Source: Rebecca billardiae RCC1528 (lineage: Eukaryota > Haptophyta). Taken from it: DNA of 64,000 nt. The translations under genes and the position numbers were made by a program. Positions within the stretch are counted from its first letter, which is position 1. Each line of letters starts with the position of its first letter. Of the stretch, positions 10,393 to 22,272 are shown piece by piece. The notes beneath the pieces were generated by a model. The model made no database searches. It saw nothing but the letters and a program-made list of their open reading frames with translations, and had not been told where the DNA came from. The stretch is taken from contig OZ251223.1 of NCBI GenBank assembly GCA_965240325.2, positions 3,472,001 through 3,536,000 of the forward strand, given 5' to 3'.

Positions 10393-11395
10393 TGCACAGG
10401 CAGCGACCAGGAGCATTCCTTCTCCCGGGCGGCCACCACGGCCTCGGACGTGGTGAGCAACGCGTCGGCGACAGCAGCATGGACCACCTCCGTCGCGCCG
10501 GACACTCCGCTCGCTCCTCGCCCGACTCCACCTCGCCGCGCGCTGACCGTTTGCTGACCGGGCGGCTGCGCCGTCTGAGCGCCGCGTGCCCGCGTGGTGG
10601 CACAAGGCGGGTGAAGACGTGGCAGTGTGGTGGTGCCTGCGATCGGGGGACTCCGTTTGAGCTACGACACGGGCGCGCGCGCGCATCCGTGCACATCACG
10701 GTGGTGGACGCGCCGCAGCGCGCTCGTCGGCTGTCACGGGCTGACCGATGGGCAGCTTTTGGCTATCGGCGGCGGCCACAGCTCGCGGGTACGGACTCGA
10801 TGGTGGCTGCGAGTGGTACGCTGCGTTGTACCAGTTCCGTGCGCGTCACGCGCGAAGCTCTGCCGGCTCGCCCTCGGACCATTGGCTCAGCCCTGCGCGA
10901 TGCGCGCACACCGCGCAGCAGCTGCTCGGCAGCTGCTCGAGGCGCAGAGCGCGCCCCACGCGCCGCACGTGGGCGCGACAAGGTGGTGCGGCGAGCGTGC
11001 GCGAGTGTGTGCGTGTGTTGGCCAACCCCATGGCGCTACTCGCCATGCACATCTGCCTCTCGCCAAGCCTTCGACACGAATGCTGCAAGTGCTGCTCGGA
11101 GGCGCGCTCCCAGGCGCGCACGCGTTTGAATCTGGGCTCGGCGGTGACCGCGTGGGCGAGGGGCAGCGCGGTGCACGTTGGCGGCGCGCGTGCGGAGCAC
11201 AGCCTACACCTCCTACGCGCTCCATCCAGACGCAGCGCGCGTGCTCGCGCAACCTCCTCGGTCCATCACGCGTCCGCGCGCGCGCGCGAGCAGGCGTGCA
11301 GCCGGGCGCGAGCACGGCGCACCGCGTTGGCGCGCGCACACCGATACCAGTGCGCAGGTCGACGAGCGAGCGCGGTGCGTTTCGACGCGTATGGG
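10393..11395 (+). repeat. Left arm of a ~1-kb inverted repeat
   Basis: From TGCACAGGCAGCGACC to GACGCGTATGGG this segment is repeated, inverted and nearly identical, at 18732-19739. Differences I saw are scattered single bases and very small indels. The same overlapping open frames recur in both arms, but none resembles a protein family, so I treat it as non-coding repeat. Confidence 0.85.
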
Positions 11396-12049
11396 GAGGC
11401 TCGAATTTACGCGCGCACATGCGCCGCCCTTCGCAGCCCCTTCGCAGCCCCTTCCCAGCCCCACGCTTGCTCCATCTCCTGCGGGTTACCGTTTGCATGC
11501 AGCTGCAATCATCCTTTCCGACACGTGCACCAACCAGCAGATGGCGCTGGCCGAGGTCGATTGGTGCGTCAGATGTCCAGCAAAGACCAGCCTCGCTCGT
11601 GTGCCGCCGCTTGTGCTACTCTCGACGATCACCTCTGGCTCGGTCGCGCGCTCAAGGCTGCTCGCGCCTGGCCCGAATCGTGCCGTCAAGTCACTCAAGC
11701 TGTACCGTGCGCAGCGAGGCGCACTCAGACGTCGGCGTGAGCGCGCATGCGAGGGCTAAACGATCTGACACGGCGATTGAATATGCTCCGGATACGCTTT
11801 GGCGCTTTTCCCGACGCGCACGAGCCGCTCGAAGGCGCGGGAAGGGGGGGGGCGCCTCCGCCGCGGGGCGCCGCCATTTTGTGCGCCACGACTTTCGTCG
11901 GCCCGATCCCCGGCCCTCGCCTGCCTGAGCTGTGTGCGTCTCTTATTCTTAGTAAACTGTAAGTTTTGCAGGCAGTAGATGTGATGAGATTCTCGTCGGC
12001 GTTTTGTTCGCGATCGGCGGCCCCCGCGACCGAGTTACCGTGCGTGGCA
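11396..12049. other. Gene-free region with half of a 41-bp direct repeat pair
   Basis: The segment 11916-11956 (CTCGCCTGCCTGAGCTGTGT... to ...TCTTAGTAAA) is repeated exactly and in the same orientation at 21142-21182. No coding feature is supported. Confidence 0.5.
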
Positions 12050-13370
12050 GCGCAGCGGCGGCGAGACCACGCGCGACGGCGATGGCGAAGGCTGCCTCGT
12101 CCGGTGGAGGATGCCTCGTCCGACCGACCGCTCGTGCGCACCGCCGCGTGCCAGCTCGATGCTGCGCGCCGCGGCCGCGCGCGTTCGCGCGCGCCGCGCA
12201 TGCGCGCTCGCTGCCGCCTCAGCGGAGGCGGCGGGCGCGTGAGCGGGCGGTCGGACGAGGCAGCCTCCGCCATCTCTGCCGTGCGCACACCTGCAGCGCT
12301 GTCGCTCGCCGCCGCCACGCGCTGAGCGCCTGCCGCCTCCGTCGAGGCGGTGACGCGCACGCGGCTGCGCACACACGCGCGCTGTGATGCGCCGCGCAGC
12401 ATCGTGCTGACACGCGTGCTCGGCGGCGGCGGCGGTGCGCGCGAGCGGGCGGTCGACTGTGGCAGCCTCCGTCATCATATCCGTGTGCACATCTGCAGCA
12501 GCACCACGCGCCAAGCGCCCGCCGCCTTCGCAGAGGCGGCGGCGCGCGCGCATGCGCTCGGCCGCGGCGCACAGCATCGAGCTGGCACGTGGCGGTAGCG
12601 CAAGCGGGTGGTCGGACGGGGCAGCCACCGCCATCACCGTCGTGCGCCAATCTGCAGCACTACCGCACCCTGCCGTCACGCGCCGAGTGTCCGCCACCTC
12701 CGCTGAGGCGGCGGCGCGCACGCGCTGCCGCGTTGGCCCCGGCTGCGCATGCGCGCAAGCTCGGCCGCGCCGCGCGGCATTGAGCTGACACGCGCGCTCG
12801 GCGGCGGCGGCGGTGCATGCGAGCGGGCGGTCGATCCAGGGAGCCTCCGCCGTCGCTTCTATGCGTGATCATGCTGCCGCCGTCACGTGTCGCACGCCAG
12901 CTGCCTCCGCCGGCGCGCTCAGCTCGCTGTCACCCGTCGCGGCCATGGCCACGCATGCCGAACATTTGCCTGGCCATGTGGCCGCATGTGCGCGCCGCGG
13001 CTTCAGCTGAGGCGGCGGGCGCTCGGCGGGTGGCGGCGGCGCCCGGCGGTGCTGCAGAGCCACGTATGAATACGATGATGGATGGAGGCTGCCTCGGCAG
13101 AGCGCGCGCTGGCGTGCACCACCGCGGCCGCCCAGCGCGTGCGTCAGCTTGACGCCGCGTGCCGCGTTCGAGCGCGCATGCGCGCATGCGCGCGCGCTGC
13201 AGCCGGGCGCGGTCGGGGCCGTGCCGCCGCCTCGGCGGAGGCGGCGGGCGCGCGGCGCGTGGCGGTAGCGCGCGGCGGTATGGCAGATGTGCGCACGGGG
13301 CGTGGCGGTGCTGCAGGTGTACGCACGGGGATGGAGGCGGAGACGGCCTTAGCCGAGCGCGCTTGACGGG
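12050..13370. repeat. Degenerate GC-rich tandem repeat, block 1
   Basis: Recurring modules such as GCGAGCGGGCGGTCG, GCAGCCTCCGCCATC and the hairpin GCCTCAGCGGAGGC return at irregular spacing of roughly 120-300 bp, with mutated copies (near 12210, 12330, 12430, 12520, 12600, 12690 and 12810). Many open frames on both strands are by-products of the composition. No gene seen. Confidence 0.6.
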
Positions 13371-13439
13371 CACGCCAGCCCTGCGCGAGCGAGCGGTGGC
13401 GACCGGCGGCGAGCGTGGCGCGTGGCAGCGGCGTGCGTC

Positions 13440-14345
13440 GAGCACTAGCACGCTTCGACCTAGTGGCTCCGCCGCCACGCCGCCGAGAGGCGGTGGCGAG
13501 GCGAGCGGTCGAAGTCCGAGCACGCCGTCGCGCCGCGGCGAGTGGGGTGCACGAGCACGCTCAGACCGAGCAACAGACCGGGCGGCTCACCGCGGCGGCG
13601 AGGCGAGCCGCTGAGGTTCAGCGCGCGGCCGCGCCGCGATGACGGCTGGGCAGGTGGAGCGTAGCAGGCTGACACGCAGCCACGTGGGCGAGCGTTCGTC
13701 CCTGCGCGGGCGAGGGGCTGATGGCGGCCGCCTGCGCGGTGTTCAGCTGCGTAGCGTGCCGCCGCGCCTCGGCGGCGCGCTACACCCGCTGCACGCGGCA
13801 GGCTGACACACCGCCGCGCGGGCTCGCGCCCGCGCCTGCGTGGGCGAGCTGCGGCGGTTGGCAGCGCGCGCGGCGAGCAGCAGCGGCGAGTACGAGCACG
13901 CTTCGCGCGAGCGGCTCCGCCGCCGCGCCGCCGACAGGTGGTGGCGAGGCGCGCCGTTCAGGTCGGAGCACGCCGCCGCGCCGTGGCAGCAGGCGCGCGG
14001 GCGGCGGGCTGCAGGCTGACATGCGGCCGCGCAGGCTCGCGCCCACGCCTGGGCGGGCCAGTGGCTGCGGCTAGCAGCGAGCGCGACGTGCAGCAGCGGC
14101 GAGCGGCGAGCACCAGCACGCTTTGCGTGCGCGGCTCCGCCGCCGCGCCACCAACAGGCGGCGAGGCGAGACGTCCAGGTCGAGCGTGCCGCTGCGCCGC
14201 CGCGGCGAGCGCGCGGGTGGCGTGCAGCAGTGGCGAGCGGCAAGCATGAGTACGCTTCTCGCGAGCCGCTCCGCCGCCACGCCGCTGTGAGGCAGCGGCG
14301 AGGCGAGCCGTCGAGGTCGGAGCGCGCCGCCGCGCCGCGTTGCCG
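13440..14345. repeat. Degenerate GC-rich tandem repeat, block 2
   Basis: A module of GGCTCCGCCGCCGCGCCGCC, a short variable piece, GGCGAGGCG and then a GTCGGAGC..GCCG tail recurs near 13460, 13910, 14130 and 14260. Copies differ by substitutions and indels. It is distinct in sequence from the preceding block. Confidence 0.6.
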
Positions 14346-14936
14346 GGCGCGCGTCGTGCAGGGCGCGGCAGGCTGATGACACGCAGCCCGACGCAGGACC
14401 GAGGACGGCAGGTGCGCTCAATTATGGGCCAGCGCGCATGCCGCCGGCAAGGGGGTGCCAGGGGCGGCAAACATCATATCGTTGTCAGCTGGATATGTTC
14501 ACATCGCGATCGCGTCGTCACGCTATACGTAGTCGTAGTTAAGCGATGACAGCCGATGACTATCACCACTCCCAGAACACTCCGAGTCCGACACCAGGCT
14601 GGGCCTCACTCACGGAGGCGTGATGCATCACGCAGCGTCACTCAGTGTCTCTTACACGAACGTATTATGCTACTGCAATCCGCGCGCGCGCGCTCTGACT
14701 GCTCGGCGAGTGGCTCGGCGCGTCTGTCTGTGAATCTGTGATGAAGCCTCTGAATCTGACACTGTGATGACGACTGTGACTTATATATATATATACAGAC
14801 TGTGACTGTCCCGTGTCCGCCAGGCCCATGAAGTCAACTAGTTAATAATTAGGCCAGCAGTGCGCTGTGCTATAGTCGAATCGGATCACGACAATATATA
14901 TATATATATATATGCTGTATATATATATATATATAT
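14346..14936. other. Gene-free spacer with short TA runs
   Basis: Base composition drops toward AT. TA dinucleotide runs occur at about 14781-14796 and 14893-14940, the second abutting the insertion point of a mobile element. No gene seen. Confidence 0.5.
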
Positions 14937-14945
14937 ATCATATAT

Positions 14946-16227
14946 GACCGCGTTCCGCGGTCCTTTTCTGCATAGAATCAACGCAGTTGGGGGCCCGCGG
15001 TGGCCGTGCAATCGCGGCTCTCCGCCGTAGTGGCAGTTCGCCAGTTGAAGTCGGTTCTGAGATGACTGAAGCTATTAGTCCGACCGTCGCCCTGCCTGCG
15101 CGACCGCGAGACTCATTCACACTTCACACAATCACAGCAGCGGACCTGAGACCGCACCCGGCACCGGTCGTCAAATCGGACGTCCGTCTGACAACTAGCT
15201 GCCAAATGTCCAACTGGCTGATCAGCTCGGATCCGACCCGTCCGCGATCGTGCCATCGGCATCGGAATTACTACTAGTAGCTGCCAAACTGTGTCCAACT
15301 CTGGCTGATCAGCTCGGATCCGACCCGTCCGCGATCGTGCCGAGTGAGTCGTGCCGCGGAGCTCGGAGTACTGAAGGAGTCGGGTGTGACAGCAGGGTGC
15401 TTTAGCGCTGCGGCCCGTGCCAGCCAACGACCAGACGTACTCTGGCCACTTGACCCGTTGCACGGGTGAGTGACCGTACGCCCTGCCTAGTGCCTACCGC
15501 GCGCGCCGCGCGACCGGCGACTCGGGGTGATGGAGAGCGGATGGCGACAGCAGCAGCAGTCCTCATGAAGACGATGAAACTGGCGGCACGGGTGCACGAG
15601 GTGGCAGGCGAAAGCGCGCCGACGAGACCGCATTTGACACACCTGAGCCGCACGCGCGTGCCGTCGCCGAGCGGCGAGCGCTGCAAACGCGCAACCGTAC
15701 CGCGCGCGCCACGACGGCGCGGCACTAGCTGATGCAGGCCGTACTGCCGGCACTGCTTCTGCGATCATGCGCCACGGTCGCAGCTGACTGCGTGAGCAGC
15801 AAGCGGGAGGCGGGTCCGGAGGCACGTGCAGGCGCCGTCCCGCATATCCGCCATCGCCCATCGTGCCGGGGCACGTCACCTCCGACGATCCGGATGTGGC
15901 CCAGTCCGGACGTCACGCGATCCGGGAAGACGAGTACGATTCGCTCGTAACGAACCGTTACACTAAAGTCACGGCCAGGCTCACGTCCCGTCCATCGATT
16001 ACTTATGGAATCAGCTGGGCGCGCTCTTTTTCGGCCTAATAGACCTCTCTATGCGATCTCAAAAACTCGAAACTCGGTCTCCGCCAGCCCTAAAAATCGC
16101 CGGGGCCCCGTCCCTTTTTTTCCGCCGCCCCCCGTCCCTTTTTTCTGGATCAAAGATCTTTTTGAAACGTGGTTCGGGCCCGCTGGTGCGGGCTCCACGC
16201 TGCGCGCTCCGCCCTGCACCGCGGGCC
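14946..16227 (+). mobile_element. Mobile-element copy 1 with 9-bp target-site duplication
   Basis: This 1282-bp unit begins with the hairpin GACCGCG-TTC-CGCGGTC and ends with GCACCGCGGGCC. It is flanked exactly by ATCATATAT at 14937-14945 and 16228-16236, a 9-bp direct repeat as expected for a target duplication. A very similar unit sits at 30148-31309, and its ends recur inverted at 16376-18391. The unit's two ends are only loosely complementary to each other. No transposase frame is visible, so it is a non-autonomous element. A 9-bp duplication is typical of Mutator-like transposons, but that assignment is inference. Confidence 0.75.
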
Positions 16228-16634
16228 ATCATATATCAGCGTGCAGAATAGAGTAGTGCTGCCGTAGCTACTTGCCACGCGACCGTGCTCGGCTCTAGCG
16301 CCAGTCTGACAGACAGATGACAGTGCCAGTCTGCATCGCCCGCTGAATCGCGCTGGCACTTCGCTTATGAGTTATGGCCCGCGGTGCAGGGCGGAGCGCG
16401 CAGCGTGGAGCCCGCACGAGCGGGCCCGAACCACGTTTCAAAAAGATCTTTGATCAAGAAAAAAGGGACGGGGGGCGATTTTTAGGGCTGGCGGAGACCG
16501 AGTTTCGAGTTTTTGAGATCGCATAGAGAGGTCTATTAGGCCGAAAATAACCGCGCCCAGCTGATTCCCTTAAGTAAAGTGCGATCTGGACGTCAGCTGG
16601 ACGTGACATTAGTGTAACGGTTCGTTACGAGCGC
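15938..16634. repeat. Large inverted repeat formed by two element ends
   Basis: The last ~290 bp of copy 1 (15938-16227) and the first ~259 bp of the inverted copy (16376-16634) are complementary, separated by a unique 148-bp spacer. Shared landmarks are GGCCTAATAGACCTCTCTAT, CTCAAAAACTCGAAACTCGG and GATCAAAGATCTTTTTGAAA. A transcript of this segment could fold into a long hairpin. Confidence 0.85.
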
Positions 16635-18391
16635 GATTTTAAGTATGAGATTGCCGCCAACCGCCAACCGATAAAAACGGCAAGGCAAGGGCTCGGGAAA
16701 CTTGATCACTTCTAAATGTGAATATAGTAAAATGCTCTCCCCGAGCGCGCCTGTCGCCTCGCAGGCCGCGCGTCTCGCTCCCTCTCCCCGAGGCTGAGCT
16801 CGCGGCCCGCCTGTCACCTCGCAGGCGCGCGCCACGGACACATGCGCGACGAGATCGCGGCGGGGGCGGCGAGATCGCGGCGGGGGCGACGGGCAACAAC
16901 CTGCCCGCGGGCGCGTTCGTCACTCGAGGAGCAGCGCGCAAGGGCGAGCCGAGTCCGGAGCACGCGAGCTCGTCGCTCGCCGACCGGAGCAGAGCGCGCC
17001 GCCCGCCGCCGCCGAGCGAGCGGCGCGGCAGAGCTGATGAGCCGGATGCGCCCGGAGCTCGCGCGGCTGAAGGGCGAGCTCGAGCACGCGAGCTCGCGCC
17101 TCGACGCCGAGCCCGAGCTCCTCCTCAACTCAGTCGACGGCGGCGCGGAGGTCCGGCAGCAGCGTGAGGACTCACAGACAGTGTGAGTGAGGCAGTGAGC
17201 CGCGCGCAGCTCAGCCTGCCGCTGGCAGCCGCCGTCTTCGAGGCCGACGCGGCGGAGGAGGCGGCGGGCGACGAGATCGCGGCGGGGGCGGCGAGATCGC
17301 GGCGGGGGCGACGGGCAACAACCTGCCCGCGGGCGCGTTCGTCACTCGAGGAGCAGCGCGCAAGGGCGAGCCGAGTCCGGAGCACGCGAGCTCGTCGCTC
17401 GCCGACCGGAGCAGAGCGCGCCGCCCGCCGCCGCCGAGCGAGCGGCGCGGCAGAGCTGATGAGCCGGATGCGCCCGGAGCTCGCGCGGCTGAAGGGCGAG
17501 CTCGAGCACGCGAGCTCGCGCCTCGACGCCGAGCGCGAGCTCCTCCTCAACTCGGTCGACGGCGGCGCGGAGGTCCGGCAGCAGCGTGAGGACTCACAGA
17601 CAGTGTGAGTGAGCCGCGCGCAGCTCAGCCTGCCGCTGGCAGCCGCCGTCTTCGAGGCCGACGCGGCGGAGGAGGCGGCGGGCGAGCACGGCGGCGCGGT
17701 GGAGCAGGCGCGCACGCGCGGCGGCAGGCGCGACGCGCCGCTCGCCTCGTTCCACCGCCCCGAGCTCCGCTCGGTCGGTCTCGGTGCGCGGCTGCGCAGC
17801 CGGCCGGCAGGCCGGCGGGCCAGCAGTCTGCAGTGGCGCGCGCTCTCGCTCTGCCGGCACGAGGCGTGCCGGCTGAGCGACCAGCGGCCCGTCGTCGAGC
17901 GCATGGCGCAGGGCGAGTACCTCAAGCAGGTGCGCCCGCTCGCGCGCACGCGCCGGCTCGCGACCAGCGGGTCAGTCCAGCGGCCCTTCGTCGAGCGCAT
18001 GGCGCAGCGCGAGCACCTTGCAAGCTGAAGCAGGTGCGCCCGCACGCGCGCACGCGCCGGCCCGGCGCCGCGCGGCGCCTCTCGCCCTCTCGCCCTGCGC
18101 GCGCCGCCGCCCCGCTTCCCCGCGCGGCCCGTCCGCGCCTCTCGCCCTGCGAGCGCGCCGCCCCGCTTCCCCGCGCGGCCCGTCCGCTGGTGTCCCATGC
18201 CACCCTTGGCCGTGCGCGCCCGCATACTCGCGCCGAGTCCGAGACTCGGTCTCGGGTCTGACTCTCCCTCTCAGAGTGGCTGAACTGTCTTTCTGACTCG
18301 GACTGACTGACTCGTCAGTCTCATTCTCAACCACTGCGCCGCGGGCCCCGAACTGCGTTGGTTCTACGGAAAAGGACCGCGGAACGCGGTC
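16376..18391 (-). mobile_element. Mobile-element copy 2, inverted, with a foreign interior
   Basis: The ends match copy 1 in reverse: GGCCCGCGGTGCAGGGCGG at the left and GGACCGCGGAACGCGGTC at the right. Between about 16640 and 18310 the interior is unrelated to copies 1 and 3. It is GC-rich and includes a ~415-bp tandem duplication (about 16848-17190 against 17270-17607) whose sense frame reads like charged helical protein, for example LARLKGELEHASSRLDAE. The flanking 9-mers ATGAGTTAT and ATTATATAT match only partly. The outer right flank ATTATATAT differs by one base from copy 1's left flank, so the two copies may have moved together. It may carry captured host gene fragments. Confidence 0.6.
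16848..17607. repeat. Two-copy tandem duplication inside mobile-element copy 2
   Basis: The block from GACGAGATCGCGGCGG to GACTCACAGACAGTGTGAG occurs twice with almost no differences. A third partial copy of the joining segment (AGTGAGCCGCGCGCAGCTC...) starts near 17607. The high identity points to a recent event. Confidence 0.8.
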
Positions 18392-18731
18392 ATTATATAT
18401 ATAGTCTGGTCAGACTGACGATCCAAGTGCAGCGCGGACTCGGCGCGGGACCGCGGACTGCGCTTGATGTCTTAGGCGAGCACAGGCGGGGAACGCTTGA
18501 ACGCCAGTTGCCGGTCGGGGGCTCCTCTGGGCATCATTGCAGGCGCCTCAGGCTCAGCCGGCTCTGGTCAGTCAGGGGCGAGGGCGATGCAAAGTTATTG
18601 ACCGTATTCTTCACGCGGCAGACTTGGTCAGTGCCTCTGTAGGTGAGTGCCGAGTCGAACCTGCGGGCGTGCGCAGTGATGCGAACCAACCCGACTTGAG
18701 TGCTTGCTGAGCAGCGGCTCCACTGCTAGGT
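18392..18731. other. Short gene-free spacer
   Basis: The 340 bp join mobile-element copy 2 to the right arm of the 1-kb inverted repeat. No feature recognised. Confidence 0.4.
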
Positions 18732-19739
18732 CCCATACGCGTCGAAACGCACCGCGCTCGCTCGTCGACCTGCGCACTGGTATCGGTGTGCGCGCGCCAA
18801 CGCGGTGCGCCGTGCTCGCGCCCGGCTGCACGCCTGCTCGCGCGCGCGCGCGGACGCGTGATGGACCGAGGAGGTTGCGCGAGCACGCGCGCTGCGTCTG
18901 GATGGAGCGCGTAGGAGGTGTAGGCTGTGCTCCGCACGCGCGCCGCCAACGTGCACCGCGCTGCCCCTCGCCCACGCGGTCACCGCCGAGCCCAGATTCA
19001 AACGCGTGCGCGCCTGGGAGCGCGCCTCCGAGCAGCACTTGCAGCATTCGTGTCGAAGGCTTGGCGAGAGGCAGATGTGCATGGCGAGTAGCGCCATGGG
19101 GTTGGCCAACACACGCACACACTCGCGCACGCTCGCCGCACCACCTTGTCGCGCCCACGTGCGGCGCGTGGGGCGCGCTCTGCGCCTCGAGCAGCTGCCG
19201 AGCAGCTGCTGCGCGGTGTGCGCGCATCGCGCAGGGCTGAGCCAATGGTCCGAGGGCGAGCCGGCAGAGCTTCGCGCGTGACGCGCACGGAACTGGTACA
19301 ACGCAGCGTACCACTCGCAGCCACCATCGAGTCCGTACCCGCGAGCTGTGGCCGCCGCCGATAGCCAAAAGCTGCCCATCGGTCAGCCCGTAACAGCCGA
19401 CGAGCGCGCTGCGGCGCGTCCACCACCGTGATGTGCACGGATGCGCGCGCGCGCCCGTGTCGTAGCTCGAACGGAGTCCCCCCGATCGCAGGCACCACCA
19501 CACTGCCACGTCTTCACCCGCCTTGTGCCACCACGCGGGCACGCGGCGCTTAGGCGGCGCAGCCGCCCGGTCAGCAAACGGTCAGCGCGCGGCGAGGGTG
19601 GAGTCGGGCGAGGAGCGAGCGGAGTGTCCGGCGCGACGGAGGTGGTCCATGCTATGGTCACCGACGCGTTGCCCACCATGTCCGAGGCCGTGGTGGCCGC
19701 CCGGGAGAAGGAATGCTCCTGGTCGCTGCCTGTGCAGTG
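18732..19739 (-). repeat. Right arm of the ~1-kb inverted repeat
   Basis: This is the inverted partner of 10393-11395. The loop between the arms is ~7.3 kb and holds the tandem blocks and both mobile-element copies. Sequence conservation along the full arm, without a preserved reading frame of known type, argues for recent duplication or gene conversion rather than coding constraint. Confidence 0.85.
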
Positions 19740-21830
19740 CTCCTTTGCGCGCGTGCACATAGCTGCGAGGAGCGAAAGCGTTAGACGATACCTACTTCAC
19801 AGGTCGAGCGTTGTTCACTTGTTGTCCCAAATTGTAGAACGCGCAGGTAGGTATCATCTCACGATTTCCGTGTGCGGCCGTGGCGCGCGCGCGAGCACAG
19901 CCACATGCGACCCTTTGCACATCTGCTGCAGATCGGCTCATGCTCGGCGAGCGCGGCGAGGAGAAGTTGCGCGCTCGCGTGCTGGCCCACCTGAGAGTGA
20001 TCGCGGCCTCCGAACAGAAAGAGCGTGTCGAGCGCCGCGCGGCAGCTCGCACGGTCGCGATCCCGCGCGAGCGGTCGTGCGAGCACGGTTGGGTGCATCG
20101 CGCGTTCCGCGTCTGGCAGCCCGTTCCTGGTCATTTATTTTAGTTTTAACTTCTTATTTTGATAATAATAAATTGAAACGACCGCAAAGATAGGGAGGAG
20201 TGGCAGTTTCGAGTTTTGGCACTCTGGGGCCAACACTAGCTAGTTCCGCGCGTGGCTGCGTGCGCCAGCTGCGCGCACCCGCTGCGCCCGCGTTGAGCCC
20301 GTGCGAGCGCCGCGCCTCGAGCCTCACACGCAGCGGGCGCGGCTGGCGACACCGAGCCGCATGGCAGTGTCGCTCGTGCGCCTCGGCCCGTGATCAGTCT
20401 CAGCTCTGAGGCGCGCGCTCAGGAGGGCTGCGGCCGGGCCGAGCGCCGCGATCTGCGCAGACGGTACAGCCCCGAGCCCGTGGCGGCTCATGGCAGCCCG
20501 AGCCCAATTCCCGCAAAGCCCGGCGCCTCCGCCATCCGCGTCACAGTCGGGGCGCTCCAGGCTCCACGGCCTCTTACTTCGACGCCACCCAACTGGCGCA
20601 CGCGCGTGCGGCCGGCGGTGCGGCGCAGCTCGGTCACTGCCACCGCTCCCGCGGGCTGCTCACGCCGAGCGCTGTGTTGGCAGCTGCAAGCTGATCGTGC
20701 GCTCGCCGCTCCCAGACGAGATCGGTCGAGATCGTGGGAGCAGACGAGCGGACCATCGCGCAGCAAGATGCAGCGAGCACGCAGACACTCGCGCTGCCCT
20801 CTCCTCGTGCGCCTGCGCCAGCCACAGTCTCGAACACCAGCAGAACGGAGCTTGCACCGAAAAGGCTGCGCGACGCGGGCGCGCACGCGCGTGGACGCGG
20901 GTCGGCAGGGCGGGGCGCGCGGGGTGAGCGAGGCACGAATGCGATGCCGACGGCCGTTGGGACCCGCCGCAGCTGCGCGCACCTGCGCTGAGTCTGTCGG
21001 ATTGAACGATCGTGCGGCAGCGGCCTGCGTGGGCGGTGGCTCCGAGCTGCCTCGGTTCAGCACTCTCAACTCCTCCGGCCTGCCACTGCCTGCCCGCGCG
21101 ACCGGTACTCATCATCAAGGGAGATATTATGATACTGCAATCTCGCCTGCCTGAGCTGTGTGCGTCTCTTATTCTTAGTAAAATGTTAACCAAGTGTGCA
21201 CGTTAATAATAGTAGGCACCCAGTGCCCACTTGGGTATTTTGAGCGCCTTCCGGCTTTAAAAGATATTACCCGTGTATGAATCAAGGGTAATCAAGGGGC
21301 TTTTAACAAGGGGCTTAACGAGTTAACGGCCTTAACCTGGTGATATCCGCCACTGAGAAGCGACGGTTCATGAATCATGACTTCAGATGCCGGCATAATA
21401 ATTCTTTACTTCAAGCGACATAAAATCTGACTCAACCTCTCTTTTCTATGGTTGGCGAGCTGTTTCAGGCTCTTACAATTCAAGCATCTTACTATGACGG
21501 AATGTTCGAACACACGGCTGGTGTTATATGCTATTCCACCCGGCATTCCCCTAAGTGTTACTATCGTTAAAATTAGCATCTACTACAAACGCAATCATTG
21601 GCAGCGAAATCCACTCATACGTACGGTAAGGCCACCCACAAAAATCCCCAAAATCCTGCGCGCATCCTCTTTTTGATTTTGCGGAGCACGTCGTGCGCCG
21701 CCCCCCCCCGGCTTTCGCTCACGCTCAGACCTTTCGGGGGGGGGGCCGTGCGCCATTAGTATAGCGCAGTGATGAGGTGTGTAGGTAATAAATAGAACTA
21801 CTTAGTGATCCACTATTAACACTATCTATC
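19740..21830. other. Gene-free region
   Basis: No gene is supported. A frame near 19900-20140 reads LGERGEEKLRARVLAHLR, mildly protein-like but unrecognised. The second copy of the 41-bp direct repeat lies at 21142-21182. From about 21200 to 21680 the base composition is clearly more AT-rich than elsewhere, without a recognisable gene. Homopolymer runs of C and G at about 21703-21710 and 21737-21745 flank CTTTCGCTC. Confidence 0.4.
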
Positions 21831-22176
<346 letters not shown>

Positions 22177-22184
22177 TCTATTCC

Positions 22185-22222
22185 GGCGATCGAGTGTTTT
22201 TAAAAGACACTGCTCGATCGCC
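22185..22222. terminator. Perfect hairpin beside the microsatellite
   Basis: GGCGATCGAG and CTCGATCGCC form a perfect 10-bp stem with an 18-nt loop containing GTTTTTAAAAG. It lies 50 bp beyond the stop codon of the glycosyltransferase-like gene. A role in 3' end formation is speculative. Confidence 0.3.
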
Positions 22223-22272
22223 AGTCTGTTTTAAAAGTGTTTAGGATAATGTGAGTGACGGTCAGGTTCAAG

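Noticed and set aside
10627-11928. Long frames shared by both arms of the 1-kb inverted repeat
   Set aside because: Conservation reflects the duplication of the DNA. All three frames are open together, none has a domain, and composition explains them.
12050-14345. Possible CRISPR-like array or clustered small genes
   Set aside because: Repeat modules are degenerate and irregularly spaced, the host is a eukaryote, and there are no constant-length spacers.
19880-20143. Protein-like stretch LGERGEEKLRARVLAHLR
   Set aside because: It lies in repeat-rich DNA, has no recognisable domain, no supporting start context, and is too short to call.
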